Shown here in pieces: positions 5,020 to 10,382 of a DNA stretch of 10,382 bases. The notes under the pieces are model-generated. The model ran no database searches and was not told where the DNA came from. It saw only the letters and a program-made list of their open reading frames with translations. The translations under genes and the position numbers were made by a program. Source of the stretch: DASWYB01 sp036405195 (lineage in GTDB: Bacteria; Patescibacteriota; UBA1384; 2-12-FULL-50-11; DASWYB01); assembly GCA_036405195.1 (NCBI GenBank), contig DASWYB010000003.1, forward strand, positions 1-10,382. Reading direction: 5' to 3'. Position 1 is the first letter of the stretch. Each line of letters opens with the position of its first letter.

Positions 5020-6396
5020 CTAGTAGCCCAGATGTTGCAGCATCGTACCGAGCCGCATCATCTCTTTTTGGCGGGTAGAGTTGCGGGCGAGTACCCACTC
5101 CCCCCAGTGTTGGCCAACGCACTTGTTGAACCACGCCAGAGGCAGGTACTCTCCCTTCGGTCCTTCCGAAAGGTTTCCTTTCTGCCAGTAGCCACCGTGC
5201 ACCTCGAGACCGATGTACAGGTGGGCCGGCCGATTCTCCCCTGCTACCTGGCCGAATCGGCAGGTGTCCAGGAGATACAGGAACGCTTCCATACGGAGCC
5301 GCGCGATCTGGTCGGCGGGACTCATGAGCTTGAAGATCTCCGGCTTGCTATCGCCAAAGGCTTCGAGCATTACGTGAGCCCGTTCTTCGGCGGCTTGCGT
5401 CAGCCACTCCAGATCAATGTCTCCCAGCTCGGATGAGAGCGGGGCGGTAGTGACCGGGAAGCGCAGGGCGCCGTTGAGTCGCTGTGCGACCTGCTGGGTG
5501 AGCGCCATGTTCTGCTTGAGGTCCGCTACGACCTTGCCGCGTGGCGCATCCCACATGTAGGGAAGCAAGACCTTGGAAAGCCCAAGGTCTCCGAGCCACT
5601 CGTAGTCTTCCGGCCCGAAGGTCGACAGCGTCCAGCCCTGGATTGACGGGAATGGATCGAAAGCGCACTTTGCCGTCCGACAAAGGAGCTCGATCACTCG
5701 CTCGTTGAGACGCTGAACGATCTGCGAACGACACTCCGTGGCGTGCAGGCAGATGCCAGACATGAGGTGGAGGGGTGTTTCCTGCTGGATCCACCCTGCC
5801 ACGGTGCGGAAGTGACGCGCCCCGTCCCCGTAGGGGAACGAAAGCACGTACGGCCGCCACACATTCTGGCTGGTGAGCTCGGCTGCTAACAGGTTAGCCG
5901 CATTGCGCGCAAGCCGTTCGAAGTGCTGGCGCAGTGTGCGTCCGGCCTTGCTTGCTACTTGTCCCTTATGCACTTTGGGTGTAGGGACGGTATCGGCCTT
6001 CTCGGGATCGTCCAGGTCGCGGTAGGTGCCTCGGTGCGTCTGTTGACTTAAGACGAGGTGCTTCCCCGGAGGGATGTCTGACAGGAAACGCGTTGCGCGA
6101 GGATGCATAGTGAACTGCCGGGCACACGGTATGTGGCCTGCCGACAGTACGTACCAGTCGGCCGTCGGGTAGGACCCGTTTGGCGCGATGATTACCTCGA
6201 CCGGGACACGGTACTGTCCCTCGCCGTAGTGGATTTCTCCTCGCCATGTCGTCTCATTGATTTTCTCGAAGATACGAGGACGACGCGGTCCTCCGTCGGA
6301 ACCATCCTGCCGGGGCGGTGCCCCAGTGAGGAGTGATTCAACCGTTGCAAGAGCTAATCCGTCTTGAGTGCGGACTCCGATGCGAATCGGTTTCAA
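5020..6396 (-). CDS. Uncharacterised GC-rich 458-residue soluble protein
   Basis: I do not recognise this protein. It has no signal peptide and no membrane helix. The N-terminus (KPIRIGVRTQDGLALATVESLL) is followed by a flexible Gly/Pro/Arg-rich stretch (25-41), a mixed region with paired aromatic and charged residues (WRGEIHYGEGQYRVPVEVII, 51-70), an Arg/Lys-rich segment (140-165) and a mostly helical C-terminal half. The Cys residues (91, 216, 222, 239, 244, 379, 426) form no clear zinc motif. The start appears to be TTG at 6396, with AGGGGG eight bases upstream; no in-frame ATG lies close by. Codon choice is clearly more GC-rich than in the glycosyltransferase genes, suggesting a different origin. 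It is preceded by a structured leader with an internal terminator (6475-6625) and ends at its own terminator, so it is a monocistronic and probably attenuated unit. Confidence 0.8.
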   Translation of the reverse strand: MKPIRIGVRTQDGLALATVESLLTGAPPRQDGSDGGPRRPRIFEKINETTWRGEIHYGEGQYRVPVEVIIAPNGSYPTADWYVLSAGHIPCARQFTMHPRATRFLSDIPPGKHLVLSQQTHRGTYRDLDDPEKADTVPTPKVHKGQVASKAGRTLRQHFERLARNAANLLAAELTSQNVWRPYVLSFPYGDGARHFRTVAGWIQQETPLHLMSGICLHATECRSQIVQRLNERVIELLCRTAKCAFDPFPSIQGWTLSTFGPEDYEWLGDLGLSKVLLPYMWDAPRGKVVADLKQNMALTQQVAQRLNGALRFPVTTAPLSSELGDIDLEWLTQAAEERAHVMLEAFGDSKPEIFKLMSPADQIARLRMEAFLYLLDTCRFGQVAGENRPAHLYIGLEVHGGYWQKGNLSEGPKGEYLPLAWFNKCVGQHWGEWVLARNSTRQKEMMRLGTMLQHLGY

Positions 6397-6474
6397 GGTA
6401 CATTCCCCCTATGAAAGTAGCGTTGGTCCGGATAAAGGCTTTAGGCCTCGCCCCGGTTAGTAATAAAGAAGTCT

Positions 6475-6504
6475 AAAAAAAGAACCGCAGGTGGCTGCGG
6501 TTCT
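6475..6504 (-). terminator. Intrinsic terminator in the leader of the 458-residue protein gene
   Basis: On the minus strand AGAACCGCAG (6504-6495) pairs perfectly with CTGCGGTTCT (6490-6481) around a CCAC loop, followed by seven T residues. It lies 79 bp upstream of the TTG start of the 458-residue gene and about 120-150 nt after a strong promoter. Its 5' arm is also complementary to an upstream segment (6564-6557), which would prevent the hairpin. Confidence 0.92.
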
Positions 6505-6625
6505 CAGTCGGTCTACTTTGATAACGGGGACGTTATTTTATAGATACATCAAGAAAAACCGCAGACATCGTGCGCTTCCAAATAAAATGGCGATACATAG
6601 TAGCTGTGGTTTTGCTTGATAGCAT
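6475..6625 (-). ncRNA. Candidate cis-regulatory leader (riboswitch-like attenuator) or sRNA
   Basis: About 150 nt of RNA would run from the promoter at 6632-6660 to the terminator at 6475-6504. Its first helix pairs 6620-6604 with 6564-6548: two 17-nt arms, 15 pairs with two single mismatches (ATCAAG/CTTGAT, AAAACC/GGTTTT, CAG/CTG). The 39-nt apical part can pair further (ATCG/CGAT, CCA/TGG). A second hairpin, ATAACG-TCCC-CGTTAT, occupies 6536-6521. The third is the terminator. The 3' arm of the first helix contains CTGCGGTT (6564-6557), which can instead pair with AACCGCAG of the terminator 5' arm (6502-6495), extending to 11 pairs with two G-U wobbles. This gives two mutually exclusive folds, one that terminates and one that reads into the 458-residue gene. 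A 30-codon open frame starting at 6625 is the competing explanation. No known riboswitch class recognised. Confidence 0.55.
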
Positions 6626-6631
6626 GGTAGT

Positions 6632-6660
6632 AGTATAAGCGAGGTTTTTTACGCTGTCAA
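6632..6660 (-). promoter_or_regulatory. Near-consensus sigma70-type promoter of the structured leader
   Basis: On the minus strand TTGACA (6660-6655, perfect -35) and TATACT (6637-6632, five of six -10 bases) are separated by exactly 17 bp. The predicted +1 is about 6625. No other promoter is evident before the 458-residue gene, so that gene probably depends on this one. Confidence 0.88.
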
Positions 6661-6678
6661 ATTTTTGCCTGTTGAGAC

Positions 6679-6696
6679 TGTATACGAGGGTATACA
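6679..6696. promoter_or_regulatory. Perfect dyad TGTATAC-N4-GTATACA, possible operator or activator site
   Basis: Seven-base arms, TGTATAC at 6679-6685 and GTATACA at 6690-6696, flank GAGG. The centre is about 62 bp upstream of the predicted +1 of the leader promoter, the distance typical of class I activator sites. It lies just after the stop codon of the 106-residue gene and has no T-run, so it is not a terminator. Confidence 0.45.
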
Positions 6697-6699
6697 ATA

Positions 6700-7020
6700 C
6701 TATTTGAGAATGAAAGGCAATAAAAAGTTACTTAAGATAAAAGCAATAAGAAACGTCCCCGTGAGGCTAAAGACATAGAGGACGAAATAGGTAATCCCTT
6801 CTTGCCAAGCGTCATGCCACGTGTTGGATTCCGTTCTGCTCTTCAGCGCAATGATAAGTGCTGCAACGAGCGCAACAACGAGACCACCAATAAGATAAAA
6901 TCCCACAGAAGACATAGCATAATAGGATTGAACCCCTGCAAATACACCAATGAGATACGCGGAGATTGATTTAGAGTATCCCAGTTGAATCCATAATGGG
7001 TGTTGTTCTTTTTTTGTCAT
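6700..7020 (-). CDS. Small three-helix membrane protein, unknown function (106 aa)
   Basis: No family recognised. After a short charged N-terminus (MTKKEQHPLWIQLGYSKS) come three hydrophobic segments: about residues 18-37 (ISAYLIGVFAGVQSYYAMSS), 39-60 (VGFYLIGGLVVALVAALIIAL) and 75-103 (ITYFVLYVFSLTGTFLIAFI and on to LLPF). The loop between the second and third helices is charged (KSRTESNTWHDAWQEG). The ATG at 7020 is preceded by GGGAG at seven bases. It has its own promoter (7045-7073). Unlike its neighbours, no T-tailed terminator follows directly; the next one on this strand is at 6475-6504, so its transcript may run into the structured leader. The overall plan resembles the other three small membrane genes in the window, without clear sequence identity. 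Confidence 0.8.
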   Translation of the reverse strand: MTKKEQHPLWIQLGYSKSISAYLIGVFAGVQSYYAMSSVGFYLIGGLVVALVAALIIALKSRTESNTWHDAWQEGITYFVLYVFSLTGTFLIAFILSNFLLPFILK

Positions 7021-7044
7021 CGTATCTCCCTGCCTATTTGTTCC

Positions 7045-7073
7045 ACTATAGAGGGATTATCTGGGCGAGTCTA
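7045..7073 (-). promoter_or_regulatory. Promoter of the 106-residue membrane protein gene
   Basis: On the minus strand TAGACT (7073-7068, four of six -35 bases) and TATAGT (7050-7045, five of six -10 bases) are 17 bp apart, with a leader of about 18 nt that holds the Shine-Dalgarno site. Confidence 0.6.
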
Positions 7074-7102
7074 GGAGATACAAAGTTTACGGTCGTAGTA
7101 TG

Positions 7103-7135
7103 AAAAGTGGGTGGGAGCGTAGTGCTCCCACCCAC
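7103..7135 (-). terminator. Intrinsic terminator of the 95-residue membrane protein gene
   Basis: A perfect 12-bp stem, GTGGGTGGGAGC with GCTCCCACCCAC (7107-7118 and 7124-7135), closes a 5-nt loop. On the minus strand it is followed by TTTTC. It lies 15 bp after the stop codon. The T-tract is short but the stem is very GC-rich. Confidence 0.8.
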
Positions 7136-7150
7136 CTGGTTGAGATCCTG

Positions 7151-7438
7151 CTAGGGTATCCAGATCCTGAACATGCTGCCGACATAGCGTACTGCCATGA
7201 AGCTGGCGAAGGCCAATGACATCATTATGTACGGCAGGTATCGTTGCGCTGTTTCGGGCGCGTTGTTCCAGAATCGCCATGCACCGAAGAGCGTTAATGC
7301 CATTGCTCCGATGGCAACGATGAACCATCCTGGCATGGTGTAAATGTATGAGCAGATGCCGCAACTTGCACCAAATGCTCCTGCCCATATCTTGGCGTGT
7401 TTTACCGCGTCTATTGGCGGTTCGGATTTTTCCGTCAT
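7151..7438 (-). CDS. Small three-helix membrane protein, unknown function (95 aa)
   Basis: No family recognised. A polar N-terminus (MTEKSEPPIDAVKH) precedes three hydrophobic segments: about residues 15-34 (AKIWAGAFGASCGICSYIYT), 37-54 (WFIVAIGAMALTLFGAWR) and 67-89 (YLPYIMMSLAFASFMAVRYV). Two Cys residues (26 and 29) form a CGIC pair inside the first helix, which is unusual and could bind a metal or form a disulfide, though nothing else supports that. The ATG at 7438 is preceded by GGGGAG about 8-9 bases upstream. Its own promoter (7481-7509) and terminator (7103-7135) make it a single-gene unit. Confidence 0.8.
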   Translation of the reverse strand: MTEKSEPPIDAVKHAKIWAGAFGASCGICSYIYTMPGWFIVAIGAMALTLFGAWRFWNNAPETAQRYLPYIMMSLAFASFMAVRYVGSMFRIWIP

Positions 7439-7480
7439 GACCCTATCTCCCCTTATTTTCGTGGTCAGCCAGATGAGGAA

Positions 7481-7509
7481 AGTATATGGGATGTGGCCAC
7501 ACTTGTCCA
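7481..7509 (-). promoter_or_regulatory. Promoter of the 95-residue membrane protein gene with palindromic spacer
   Basis: On the minus strand TGGACA (7509-7504, five of six) and TATACT (7486-7481, five of six) are exactly 17 bp apart. The spacer contains a perfect 10-bp palindrome, TGTGGCCACA (7492-7501), a possible repressor site. The -35 box begins 6 bp after the T-tail of the preceding terminator. Confidence 0.75.
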
Positions 7510-7515
7510 GAGATG

Positions 7516-7554
7516 AAAACTGGCAGCATACGGAATCATCCGCATACTGCCAGT
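7516..7554 (-). terminator. Intrinsic terminator of the 136-residue protein gene
   Basis: On the minus strand 15-nt arms (7554-7540 and 7533-7519, ACTGGCAG... with ...CTGCCAGT) pair fully around a 6-nt loop and are followed by TTTTC (four Ts, 7519-7516, the first shared with the stem). Two positions are G-U wobbles on this strand and A-C mismatches on the other, showing the direction. It begins 22 bp after the stop codon. Confidence 0.85.
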
Positions 7555-7576
7555 CTTGGTTCGGGGTAGAGCGTAC

Positions 7577-7987
7577 CTACGCCGCCTTAGCGGGATGCAG
7601 GTGGAGGTTCCGGAACATGAACGCTCCTCCTTCGGGCTGCGCCGCTGCTTCCAGGAACGCATCGAAGTCGAATGCTCCGAGTCCGTCTCCGTGGACGTAG
7701 CCCCGGACAATACTGCCCTCGAGCACGTTTCCGTTCAGCGTGACCTCGACATCCGGCTCCAGGAGGAACCGTCGGTCGCAGGTTCCCCGGGTGCGGTCCG
7801 GGAGCCAGACTTCCACGTCCTGCTGGCCCCACGCTGCGTATGCGCTCGCCAGCCCCTCCGGGTCGCCTTCGTAGGTGAACTCATCAATCCGCGACACCGC
7901 ACGGTACGGTGCCAGGCAGTTGTTGTACAGAAGGCTCGGAGCCCCGAACACTCTGCCTCGCATACGGACACTGATCTTCCGCTCCAT
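7577..7987 (-). CDS. Uncharacterised GC-rich 136-residue protein
   Basis: I do not recognise this protein. It is soluble, without signal peptide or membrane helix, and looks rich in beta strands: ISVRMRGRVF (5-14), VEVWLPD (58-64), DVEVTLNGNVLEGSIVRGYVHG (79-100), then DFDAFLEAAA as a likely helix. The ATG at 7987 has GGGAGG eight bases upstream, which decides it over the upstream ATG at 8053, whose extra residues are encoded by the promoter region. It lies between mreB and the small membrane genes with its own promoter (8025-8053) and terminator (7516-7554). GC content is visibly higher than in mreB or the glycosyltransferases and resembles that of the 458-residue gene, suggesting a shared, different origin. 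Confidence 0.78.
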   Translation of the reverse strand: MERKISVRMRGRVFGAPSLLYNNCLAPYRAVSRIDEFTYEGDPEGLASAYAAWGQQDVEVWLPDRTRGTCDRRFLLEPDVEVTLNGNVLEGSIVRGYVHGDGLGAFDFDAFLEAAAQPEGGAFMFRNLHLHPAKAA

Positions 7988-8024
7988 CTGTCTTCCTCCC
8001 TTGCGATCGTCAGATATTGTGTGC

Positions 8025-8053
8025 ATCCTAGCACACTTTTTACAAAAAGTCAA
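8025..8053 (-). promoter_or_regulatory. Extended -10 promoter of the 136-residue protein gene
   Basis: On the minus strand TTGACT (8053-8048, five of six) is followed after 17 bp by TAGGAT (8030-8025, four of six), preceded by TGC, which makes an extended -10. The -35 box starts three bases after the mreB stop codon. The leader is about 30 nt. Confidence 0.7.
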
Positions 8054-8056
8054 TAC

Positions 8057-9079
8057 TCACTTTGTCCAGAGCATGGAGCGGCGGTACTCATCGAGGTGTT
8101 CAACTGCAATGCCGGTACCGCGCACAACGCAGAGTTCTGGGTCGTCGGCGACTTGGCACGGGACGCCAGTAACTTTGGTCATCAGCTCATCGATCTTACG
8201 GAACTTGCTTGAGCCGCCCGTCATCACAATTCCCTTGTCCATGATGTCGGAGGCAAGTTCTGGCGGAGTTTTTTGGAGGACAATTTTGAGGGCGCCGATG
8301 ATTTCGTTTAAGGCTTCCTTGATGGCGTTCACGACGTCTGAAGTAGTAACTAAAATACTTTCGGGTAAGCCAGAAATAGCGTTACTTCCGGAAATCTCCA
8401 GGGTGAGATCTTTGTCTAAGGGGAGCACACTCCCGATTTTTATTTTGACGTCTTCGGCGGTTTGGTCCCCAATCACGAGGTTATATTTTTTACGGATATA
8501 GTTGGCAATGTCGTGGTCGAAGCGGTTGCCACCAATACGTACGCTCGTGGAGGCAACAATATCCCCTAGTGCAACCACGGCCACTTCAGTGGTACCGGCG
8601 CCAATGTCGACGATCATATTCCCCGATGGTGAGGCAATCGGAATATTTGCGCCCAGTGCGGCCGCAATTGGCTCTTTAATTAAATAGGCATGTTTGGCAC
8701 CGGCACCTAAGCAGGCGTCCATCACAGCACGTCGTTCGGTTGAAGTAATTCCAGCTGGGGCCGAAATCATAATATCGGGTTTAAACAACCGGATACGGCC
8801 GGAGAGCTGGTTTAAGTAATGTCGCAGCATAGCTTCAGTAATCCGAAAATTGGCAATCACGCCATCTTTTAACGGATGGGCAGCAATAATTGAGTCGGGT
8901 GTGCGGCCGAGCATTTGTTTGGCCGCTGTCCCGATTGCTACGATTTTATCGTCGATTGTTTCAATGGCCACGACACTTGGTTCTTGAATCACAATCCCCT
9001 TTTGGGGGACGTGAACCAAAACGGTTGCCGTGCCTAAATCAATGCCAAGTCTGCGTAAGACCATGAATCTACTTTCCAT
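8057..9079 (-). CDS. mreB: Rod shape-determining protein MreB (bacterial actin)
   Basis: MreB polymerises with ATP into membrane-bound filaments that direct elongation of the wall. The actin-fold signatures are all visible: phosphate 1 motif GIDLGTATV (12-20), AHPLKDGVIANF (67-78), the hydrolytic Glu136 in IKEPIAAALG, phosphate 2 motif IVDIGAGTTEVAVV (156-169), RIGGNRFDHDI (181-191) and the adenosine motif GIVMTGGSSKFRKID (283-297). The usual GGG.LLRGLD version of the last motif is changed to GGSSKFRKID here. Length, 340 aa, is normal. The ATG at 9079 has no Shine-Dalgarno site; the Met at codon 6 (9064, MVLRRLGIDLG) has a weak GGAAAG upstream and may be the true start. It lies 27 bp after murA, with no promoter seen between them, so the two are probably co-transcribed. 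Confidence 0.95.
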   Translation of the reverse strand: MESRFMVLRRLGIDLGTATVLVHVPQKGIVIQEPSVVAIETIDDKIVAIGTAAKQMLGRTPDSIIAAHPLKDGVIANFRITEAMLRHYLNQLSGRIRLFKPDIMISAPAGITSTERRAVMDACLGAGAKHAYLIKEPIAAALGANIPIASPSGNMIVDIGAGTTEVAVVALGDIVASTSVRIGGNRFDHDIANYIRKKYNLVIGDQTAEDVKIKIGSVLPLDKDLTLEISGSNAISGLPESILVTTSDVVNAIKEALNEIIGALKIVLQKTPPELASDIMDKGIVMTGGSSKFRKIDELMTKVTGVPCQVADDPELCVVRGTGIAVEHLDEYRRSMLWTK

Positions 9080-9106
9080 TGTTATGAGAAATTGTTGCGG
9101 CGCGGA

Positions 9107-10366
9107 TTAATTTTCGATCCGCTCAATTTTAGCGCCGAGGCTGTTGAGTCGTTCGTGGATGTTTTCGTAACCGCGCTCAATCAGGTGCGCCTGCTCAATA
9201 GTTGTTTTACCACTGGCGATAAGTCCTGCCAAGACAAAGGCCATACCAGCACGAATGTCAGGGCTGATAATTGTCTTGCCGCTAAATTTGGTTGGGCCAG
9301 TAACAAGGGCGCGATGTGGGTCGCAGAGCATGATTGTTCCACCCATTTTTACGAGTTCGTCGATATACAAAAGACGACGGTCGTACATCCAGTCATGAAT
9401 GAGTGAGTTGCCTTCAGCTTGTGTGGCGAGAATCGTCATTTGTGGCTGGAGGTCGGTTGGGAATAAAGGCCAAATGTTAATTTGGATATTCGTGGGCTTA
9501 TACGTCTCTCGGCTGCGGATGTGGAGTTTATTACCCTCAAATTCGGTTATAACTCCAAACTGATTCAGCTTGTAAATAATGCTCGAGAGGTTTTCTTGTT
9601 CTACGCCTACGATTGTGCCTGATCCGCGCGTAATGGCAAATGCAACCGCCAATGTCCCAGTTTCTATTTCGTCGGCGTTAACATGTGCAGTGGTGCCATT
9701 GAGTGATTTTGCGCCACGTATCGTAATCGTGTGTGTGCCTAATCCTTCCACGTGTGCGCCCATGTCGTTTAACATCTTTCCGAGGCTTACAATGTGTGGC
9801 TCGCAGGCGGCTGGCTCAATGATGGTTGTTCCATGAGCTAGAGCCGCAGCCATCATGGCGTTTTCGGTAGCGGTGACCGAGGCTTCTCCTAGGTACATAC
9901 GGGAACCAATCAGCTGAGCAGCTTGGCCGTAGTACTTAATTTCGTCTTGTTGAAACGTTGCTCCTAAAGCTTGGAGGGCGTCAAAGTGCACACCAACAGG
10001 ACGTTTCCCAAGGACGCAGCCGCCTGGGTGACGGAGAGTGATTTTGCCTGCACGGGCAATGATCGGTCCAAGCAGTAAAACGGATGCGCGAAGTTTAGAC
10101 GCCAGGTCGTCGGGGATCTGGGTTGTCACAAGGTGAGGTGTTTCTACGCTGACCGTGTTGCCATCAATCTCTACTGTGGCGCCAAGGTGGCGCAGGATGT
10201 CGAGCATTACGTGGATGTCACGGATCATTGGTACTCGGTGGAGGGTACATTTCTCGGAAGTCAAAAGAGTTGCTGCCAGCATTGGCAGTGCGGCATTCTT
10301 TGAACCGTTAACGGTAATCTCTCCTCGAAGCTTATGACCACCTTCAATGACGTACTTCACGCTCAT
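9107..10366 (-). CDS. murA: UDP-N-acetylglucosamine 1-carboxyvinyltransferase MurA
   Basis: MurA transfers enolpyruvate from PEP to UDP-GlcNAc, the first committed step of peptidoglycan synthesis, in the cytosol. Starting at ATG 10366 the protein has 419 residues, the normal length. Key residues fall at the expected places: Lys23 in NGSKNAALP, the catalytic loop Cys117 in HPGGCVLGKRPVG (the Cys that fosfomycin alkylates, so the enzyme is predicted to be sensitive), Asp305 in FPTDLQPQ and Arg398 in ERGYENI. The motifs LRASVLLLGPIIARAG and NADEIETGTLAVAFAITRG are also typical. A TTG six bases upstream could start the frame, but GCGAGG lies at a proper distance from the ATG. It is followed closely by mreB, pairing wall-precursor synthesis with cell-shape control. 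Confidence 0.97.
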   Translation of the reverse strand: MSVKYVIEGGHKLRGEITVNGSKNAALPMLAATLLTSEKCTLHRVPMIRDIHVMLDILRHLGATVEIDGNTVSVETPHLVTTQIPDDLASKLRASVLLLGPIIARAGKITLRHPGGCVLGKRPVGVHFDALQALGATFQQDEIKYYGQAAQLIGSRMYLGEASVTATENAMMAAALAHGTTIIEPAACEPHIVSLGKMLNDMGAHVEGLGTHTITIRGAKSLNGTTAHVNADEIETGTLAVAFAITRGSGTIVGVEQENLSSIIYKLNQFGVITEFEGNKLHIRSRETYKPTNIQINIWPLFPTDLQPQMTILATQAEGNSLIHDWMYDRRLLYIDELVKMGGTIMLCDPHRALVTGPTKFSGKTIISPDIRAGMAFVLAGLIASGKTTIEQAHLIERGYENIHERLNSLGAKIERIEN

Positions 10367-10382
10367 AATCAACCTCGCTTTT

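Noticed and set aside
4948..5436. 162-codon plus-strand open frame
   Set aside because: It runs through the terminator hairpin and antisense to the 458-residue gene, whose minus-strand frame is far longer and has a ribosome site and terminator. Long antisense frames are expected in GC-rich genes.
5414..5860. 148-codon minus-strand frame inside the 458-residue gene
   Set aside because: Alternative frame of the same strand, with Arg/Pro/Ala-rich composition typical of out-of-frame translation of GC-rich DNA.
6475..6625. 6S RNA or tmRNA
   Set aside because: The 5' and 3' ends do not pair with each other as in 6S RNA, and no tRNA-like domain or tag frame is seen; the alternative pairing with the terminator fits an attenuator better. 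6S-like function is not strictly excluded.
7556..8212. 218-codon plus-strand open frame
   Set aside because: It lies antisense to the 136-residue gene and the end of mreB. The minus strand has the promoter, Shine-Dalgarno site, direction-specific terminator and known mreB sequence; the plus-strand translation looks like no protein.
8502..8687. Plus-strand open frame opposite mreB, and similar ones opposite murA (9579-9836, 10155-10337)
   Set aside because: Antisense shadows of well-conserved genes, without ribosome sites or recognisable sequence.
1..10382. tRNA, rRNA, insertion sequence or phage gene
   Set aside because: I looked on both strands and saw no tRNA-like cloverleaf, rRNA segment, transposase or integrase.

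Overview
The window looks like chromosome from a Patescibacteria/CPR-type bacterium. This is an inference from the NusA N-terminus, a WecG/TagA-type glycosyltransferase with an unusual insertion, the many very small genes and the compact layout. TGA is used as a normal stop (mreB, wecG and the GIY-YIG gene end in it), so the SR1/Gracilibacteria code is excluded. Every gene I can support lies on the minus strand, so transcription runs from right to left.

Right part (10366 to 8057): murA and mreB, a wall-synthesis and cell-shape pair. Then comes an accessory block (7987 to 5020) of separately transcribed genes: a GC-rich 136-residue protein of unknown function, two three-helix membrane proteins of 95 and 106 residues, and a GC-rich 458-residue protein of unknown function. 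The two membrane genes and the 136-residue gene each have a sigma70-type promoter with a 17-bp spacer. The 136- and 95-residue genes also have a terminator immediately downstream.

The most interesting item is the leader of the 458-residue gene (about 6625 to 6475). A near-consensus promoter (TTGACA, 17 bp, TATACT) fires into about 150 nt of structured RNA that ends in a perfect intrinsic terminator roughly 80 nt before the start codon. The strand that closes the first long stem carries the same 8-nt word (CTGCGGTT) as the 3' arm of the terminator. It can therefore pair either with the 5' arm of the first stem (terminator forms) or with the 5' arm of the terminator (terminator blocked). That is the architecture of a riboswitch or other transcription attenuator. 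I recognise no known aptamer class in it. A free-standing sRNA is the main alternative.

Middle part (4936 to 2077): a probable operon of an M19-family dipeptidase, a GT4 glycosyltransferase and a WecG/TagA/CpsF (GT26) glycosyltransferase. The last two overlap by 8 bp. It probably makes or tailors a cell-surface polymer.

Left part (2026 to 1): two more small three-helix membrane proteins (114 and 102 residues), each with its own promoter and each followed by a nearly identical 44-nt terminator repeat; then a GIY-YIG (UPF0213-like) protein; a 191-bp intergenic region with two inverted repeats; and the 5' end of nusA, which runs off the window.
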